Shown here one piece after another: positions 40,587-43,342 of a DNA stretch of 43,342 bases (position 1 is its first letter; each line of letters starts with the position of its first letter). The position numbers and the translations under genes were made by a program. The stretch is from Candidatus Rokuibacteriota bacterium (GTDB lineage Bacteria > Methylomirabilota > Methylomirabilia > Rokubacteriales > CSP1-6): contig JACPCG010000163.1 of NCBI GenBank assembly GCA_016179925.1, positions 1 through 43,342 of the forward strand, read 5' to 3'. The notes below the pieces were generated by a model. That model did not search any database and was not told where the DNA came from. It was given only the letters and a program-made list of their open reading frames with translations.

Positions 40587-41895
40587 CGGCGTCGTCGTCG
40601 CCGCGGTGCGGGCGGAGACGCCGGCGGCCACGGCGGGGCTCCGCGCCGGCGACCGGATCCTCGCGATCAACGGCCGGCGGCTGCGGGATGCGATCGACTT
40701 CCAGTTCCACGCGGCGGAGGATCGGCTCGACCTCGCGGTCGAGCGCGACGGCGCTCCGCGCGCGCTGACGGTGCGCCGACGCGGTCCCGAGCTCGGGCTC
40801 GAGCTCGAGCCGCCGCGGCCCGCCGAGATCGCGACGTGCGCGAACAAGTGCGTGTTCTGCTTCATCCACCAGCTGCCGAAGGGGATGCGGCGGAGCCTGT
40901 ACGTGAAGGACGACGACTTCCGGCTGTCGTTCCTGCATGGCAACTACATCACGCTCACGGACCTCGGGGAGGCGGACCTGGCGCGGATCGTCGAGCAGCG
41001 GCTCTCGCCGCTCTACGTCTCGGTCCACGCGACGGACCCGGAGCTGCGCTGGAGGCTCCTCGGCCGGCCGCGCGTGTCGGCGGAGATCCTGCCGCGGCTC
41101 GAGCGGCTCGCCAAGGCGGGGATCCGGATGCACGCGCAGATCGTGCTCTGTCCCGGCCTGAACGACGGCGCCCACCTCGAGCGCACCGTGTCCGAGCTGG
41201 CGCCGCTCCATCCCCAGGTCGCCACGACGGCGGTCGTGCCGGTCGGGCTCACGCGCCACCGCGAGCGGCTGCCGGAGCTGAGGCGCCTCACGCCGGAGGA
41301 GGCGTGCGCCCTCATCGCCGCGGTCGAGGGCTGGCAGGCGCGCTTTCTCTCGACGCTCGGGAGCCGCTTCGTGTTCCTCGCCGACGAGATCTACCTCCTG
41401 GCGGAGCTCCTGGCGGAGCGCCCGCTGCCGCCGGCGGCGGCCTACGAGGGCTTCCCGGTCGTCGAGGACGGGATCGGCCTGGTCCGGCGCTTCGAGGACG
41501 GTTTCGCCCACGCGGTCGCGCGGCGGCGCCGCCCCGACCCGCCTCGGCCGGTGACGCTCGTGACCGGCGAGATCTTCGGGTCTCGGCTCGAGGCGCTGCT
41601 CGCGCGCGGCGGGCTCGCGGGTCCCGGCGTCCGGGTCGCGGCCGTCCCGAACGAGCACTTCGGCCGCACGATCGGCGTGGCCGGGCTCCTGACCGGCCGG
41701 GACATCCAGCGCCACCTCGCGATGCTGCCGGACCTCGGGCGCGCGGTCCTCGTGCCCGCCGTCGCCCTGCGCGACCTGGACGGCGTCTTCCTCGACGACG
41801 CGACGCCCGCCGACCTCTCGCGCGATCTCGGCACGCCCGTGCGGGTCGTGGAGCCCTCGCCCGGCGCGCTCCTCGAGGCCCTTCGCGACGTCTGA
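40564..41895 (+). CDS. DUF512 family protein: PDZ domain plus radical SAM-type cysteine motif
   Basis: 443 residues. A PDZ-like domain (about 8-65; TPAATAGLRAGDRILAINGRRL) is followed by a CX3CX2C cluster motif, CANKCVFC (Cys92, Cys96, Cys99), FIHQLPKGMRRSLYVKDDDF and RLSFLHGNYITLT, hallmarks of the DUF512 family. The central TIM-barrel-like part includes SVHATDPELRWRLLG and HAQIVLCPGLNDG. The C-terminal DUF512 domain has TGEIFGSRLEALL and FGRTIGVAGLLTGRDI. The reaction is unknown. The gene is often next to der, as here, which hints at a role in ribosome or envelope maintenance but does not show it. Confidence 0.88.
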   Translation: MKTRSSADGVVVAAVRAETPAATAGLRAGDRILAINGRRLRDAIDFQFHAAEDRLDLAVERDGAPRALTVRRRGPELGLELEPPRPAEIATCANKCVFCFIHQLPKGMRRSLYVKDDDFRLSFLHGNYITLTDLGEADLARIVEQRLSPLYVSVHATDPELRWRLLGRPRVSAEILPRLERLAKAGIRMHAQIVLCPGLNDGAHLERTVSELAPLHPQVATTAVVPVGLTRHRERLPELRRLTPEEACALIAAVEGWQARFLSTLGSRFVFLADEIYLLAELLAERPLPPAAAYEGFPVVEDGIGLVRRFEDGFAHAVARRRRPDPPRPVTLVTGEIFGSRLEALLARGGLAGPGVRVAAVPNEHFGRTIGVAGLLTGRDIQRHLAMLPDLGRAVLVPAVALRDLDGVFLDDATPADLSRDLGTPVRVVEPSPGALLEALRDV

Positions 41896-41901
41896 GAGCG
41901 T

Positions 41902-43260
41902 GTGAAGAACGGGCTGCCCGTCATCGCGATCGTCGGCCGCCCGAACGTGGGTAAGTCCACGCTCTTCAACCGGCTCGTCGGGCGGCGCCAGGCGCTCGTG
42001 CGTGACGTCCCCGGCGTGACGCGCGACCGCCTGTACGGGCAGGTGACCTTCGAGCGGTGGCAGGCGACGCTGATCGACACGGGGGGGTTCGACCCCGCCT
42101 CGGAGGAGCCGCTGATCGAGGGCGTGCGCCGCCAGGTGCTCACCGCGGTCGAGGAGGCGGACCTCGTGCTCCTCGTCGTGGACGCGCGCGAGGGCGTCAC
42201 GGCGCTCGATCTCGAGATCGCACGCGTGCTCCGGCGCACGGGGAAGCCGGTGGTGCTCGCGGCGAGCAAGGTGGAGAGCGCGGATCAGGAGAGCGGACTG
42301 GCGGAGCTCTATCGCCTCGGCTTTGGCGATCCCATCCCGGTGTCGGGCGAGCACGGGCGCGGCGCCGCCGAGCTGCTCGAGACGCTGCGCGCCCGCGTCC
42401 CCGTGCCTGCCGCGGCCGTGTCGCGCGCGGGGGCGCCGGTGCACGTGGCCGTGATCGGCCGCCCGAACGTCGGCAAGTCGTCGCTCCTCAACGCGATGGT
42501 CGGCGCCGAGCGCGCGCTCGTCCACGAGGCGCCCGGCACCACCCGCGACGCCGTGGACACCACGCTCATCTACGAGGGGCGGACCTACGTCCTCGTGGAC
42601 ACGGCAGGGATCCGGCGCAAGGGGCGCGTCCACGAACCGCTCGAGAAGCTCGCGGTCGTGATGGCGCTGCGGAGCCTGGAGCGCTGCCAGGTCGCGCTCG
42701 TGGTGCTGGACGCCACGGAAGGGATCGCGGCTCAGGACGCCCACATCGCCGGCTACGCGGACGCGGCGGGCCGCGCCACGGTCATCGTCGTCAACAAGTG
42801 GGATCTGGTGCCCCGGGGCATGGTGACGCGGGCGGAGGTCGTCGAGCAGATCCGCGACCGGCTGCCGTTCCTCGACTGGGCACCCGTCTGCTTCACCTCC
42901 GCCACGCGCAAGGAGGGGCTGCCCGAGCTGTTCCACACGGTCGACGAGGTCGCCGCCGAGTTCCAGCGGCGCATTCCCGCCGCCCAGGTCAGCGAGACCC
43001 TTCGCGCGGCGATCGAGCGGCGCCCCGTCTCGGTGGGCGGCGTGCCGCTCACGCTCCAGTCCGCCTCTCAGGTGAGCGTAGCGCCGCCGACCTTCGCCCT
43101 GAGGGTCAACCGGCCCGACGGCGTCCATTTCTCCTACGAACGCTACCTCGTGAAATCCCTCCGCCACGCGTTCGGCCTCTCCGGAACGCCGATCCGGCTT
43201 TCCCTCCGGAAAGGGACCCCAGGGCGGACGCGCGCGGCGTCGCGGAAGGGGCGCCGATGA
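41902..43260 (+). CDS. der: Ribosome-assembly GTPase Der (EngA)
   Basis: 452 residues with two tandem G domains and a C-terminal KH-like domain (about 360-435). Domain 1: G1 GRPNVGKSTLFNRL, switch region DVPGVTRDRLYG, G3 DTGGF, but G4 reads SKVE (residues 122-125) where NKxD is expected. Domain 2: G1 GRPNVGKSSLLNAM, GTTRDAVDT, G3 DTAGIRRKGRV, G4 NKWD, G5 FTSA. Der binds the 50S subunit during late assembly. GTG start six bases after the DUF512 gene; no strong ribosome binding site. The C-terminal basic tail is usual. Confidence 0.94.
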   Translation: MKNGLPVIAIVGRPNVGKSTLFNRLVGRRQALVRDVPGVTRDRLYGQVTFERWQATLIDTGGFDPASEEPLIEGVRRQVLTAVEEADLVLLVVDAREGVTALDLEIARVLRRTGKPVVLAASKVESADQESGLAELYRLGFGDPIPVSGEHGRGAAELLETLRARVPVPAAAVSRAGAPVHVAVIGRPNVGKSSLLNAMVGAERALVHEAPGTTRDAVDTTLIYEGRTYVLVDTAGIRRKGRVHEPLEKLAVVMALRSLERCQVALVVLDATEGIAAQDAHIAGYADAAGRATVIVVNKWDLVPRGMVTRAEVVEQIRDRLPFLDWAPVCFTSATRKEGLPELFHTVDEVAAEFQRRIPAAQVSETLRAAIERRPVSVGGVPLTLQSASQVSVAPPTFALRVNRPDGVHFSYERYLVKSLRHAFGLSGTPIRLSLRKGTPGRTRAASRKGRR

Positions 43261-43342
43261 AGCGCGGCCGCGTCGGTCCATCCCTGATCGGGGCGCTCGC
43301 CGTCGTCCTCCTGCTCGCAGGCGCCGTCGTCCTCCTGTCGAA
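43257..43342 (+). CDS. Start of a membrane-anchored or exported protein, cut by the window end
   Basis: Begins with ATG overlapping the der stop by four bases and continues past the window. The visible 28 codons encode a basic start (MKRGRVGPS) and a hydrophobic stretch (about residues 10-27, LIGALAVVLLLAGAVVLL), a signal peptide or anchor. Nothing more can be said about function. plsY often follows der, but its usual opening is not seen here. Confidence 0.65.
   Translation, partial: MKRGRVGPSLIGALAVVLLLAGAVVLLS

Noticed and set aside
40528-43281. Minus-strand open frame of over 900 codons opposite the DUF512 gene and der
   Set aside because: Codon-bias shadow with no domain or start context; both + strand genes are certain.

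Overview
The window is about 43 kb of very GC-rich bacterial chromosome. Every gene I can support lies on the + strand, and most neighbours abut or overlap by 1-20 bases, so it reads as a few long operons. A BamA/Skp outer-membrane assembly pair, a nearly complete lipid A pathway and an LPS core cluster indicate a diderm, LPS-making bacterium. LpxI in place of LpxH, a nicking-type MutL and frequent GTG starts are seen. The gene order and composition resemble uncultured soil lineages such as Rokubacteria/Methylomirabilota, but that placement is a low-confidence guess from general familiarity, not from any marker gene.

Layout. (1) 1-606: the 3' end of a ClpC-type AAA+ unfoldase. (2) 636-11563: envelope and lipid A operon, bamA, skp, lpxD, lpxA, a Gfo/Idh oxidoreductase, lpxI, lpxB (disrupted), a DUF374 acyltransferase, waaA, lpxK. 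(3) 11548-20846: LPS core cluster, with heptosyltransferase II, four GT4 glycosyltransferases, gmhB, split hldE (rfaE1 + rfaE2), heptosyltransferase I and a WaaE-like GT2. (4) 20846-23861: trpS, scpA, scpB and an RluB-like pseudouridine synthase. (5) 23867-29642: its own promoter, pheA (frameshifted), hisC-type aminotransferase, tyrA, aroA, cmk, plsC. (6) 29660-33408: rpsA, sppA, a 283-base gap with a good promoter, an IHF/HU gene and a HIT-family gene. (7) 33401-43260: mutS, mutL, miaA, hflX, pgsA, a DUF512 radical SAM protein, der. A membrane-anchored ORF is cut by the window end.

How it works together. Regions 2 and 3 would build Kdo2-lipid A and extend it with heptose and further sugars. 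Region 5 makes phenylalanine and tyrosine precursors through chorismate. Regions 4, 6 and 7 are housekeeping: chromosome condensation, translation, mismatch repair and RNA/ribosome maturation.

The most unusual signal is a 90-bp element present three times, once just before lpxB and twice in tandem just after it. Each copy is an open 29-codon frame from ATG to TGA, shares a 47-base invariant core, and ends so that its stop codon overlaps the start codon of the next frame. The element therefore looks like an in-operon, translation-coupling repeat. Two genes carry apparent lesions: lpxB lacks roughly 30 codons with a frame change, and the chorismate mutase part of pheA is frameshifted by a clean 10-bp tandem duplication. 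Either could be real or a sequence/assembly error.
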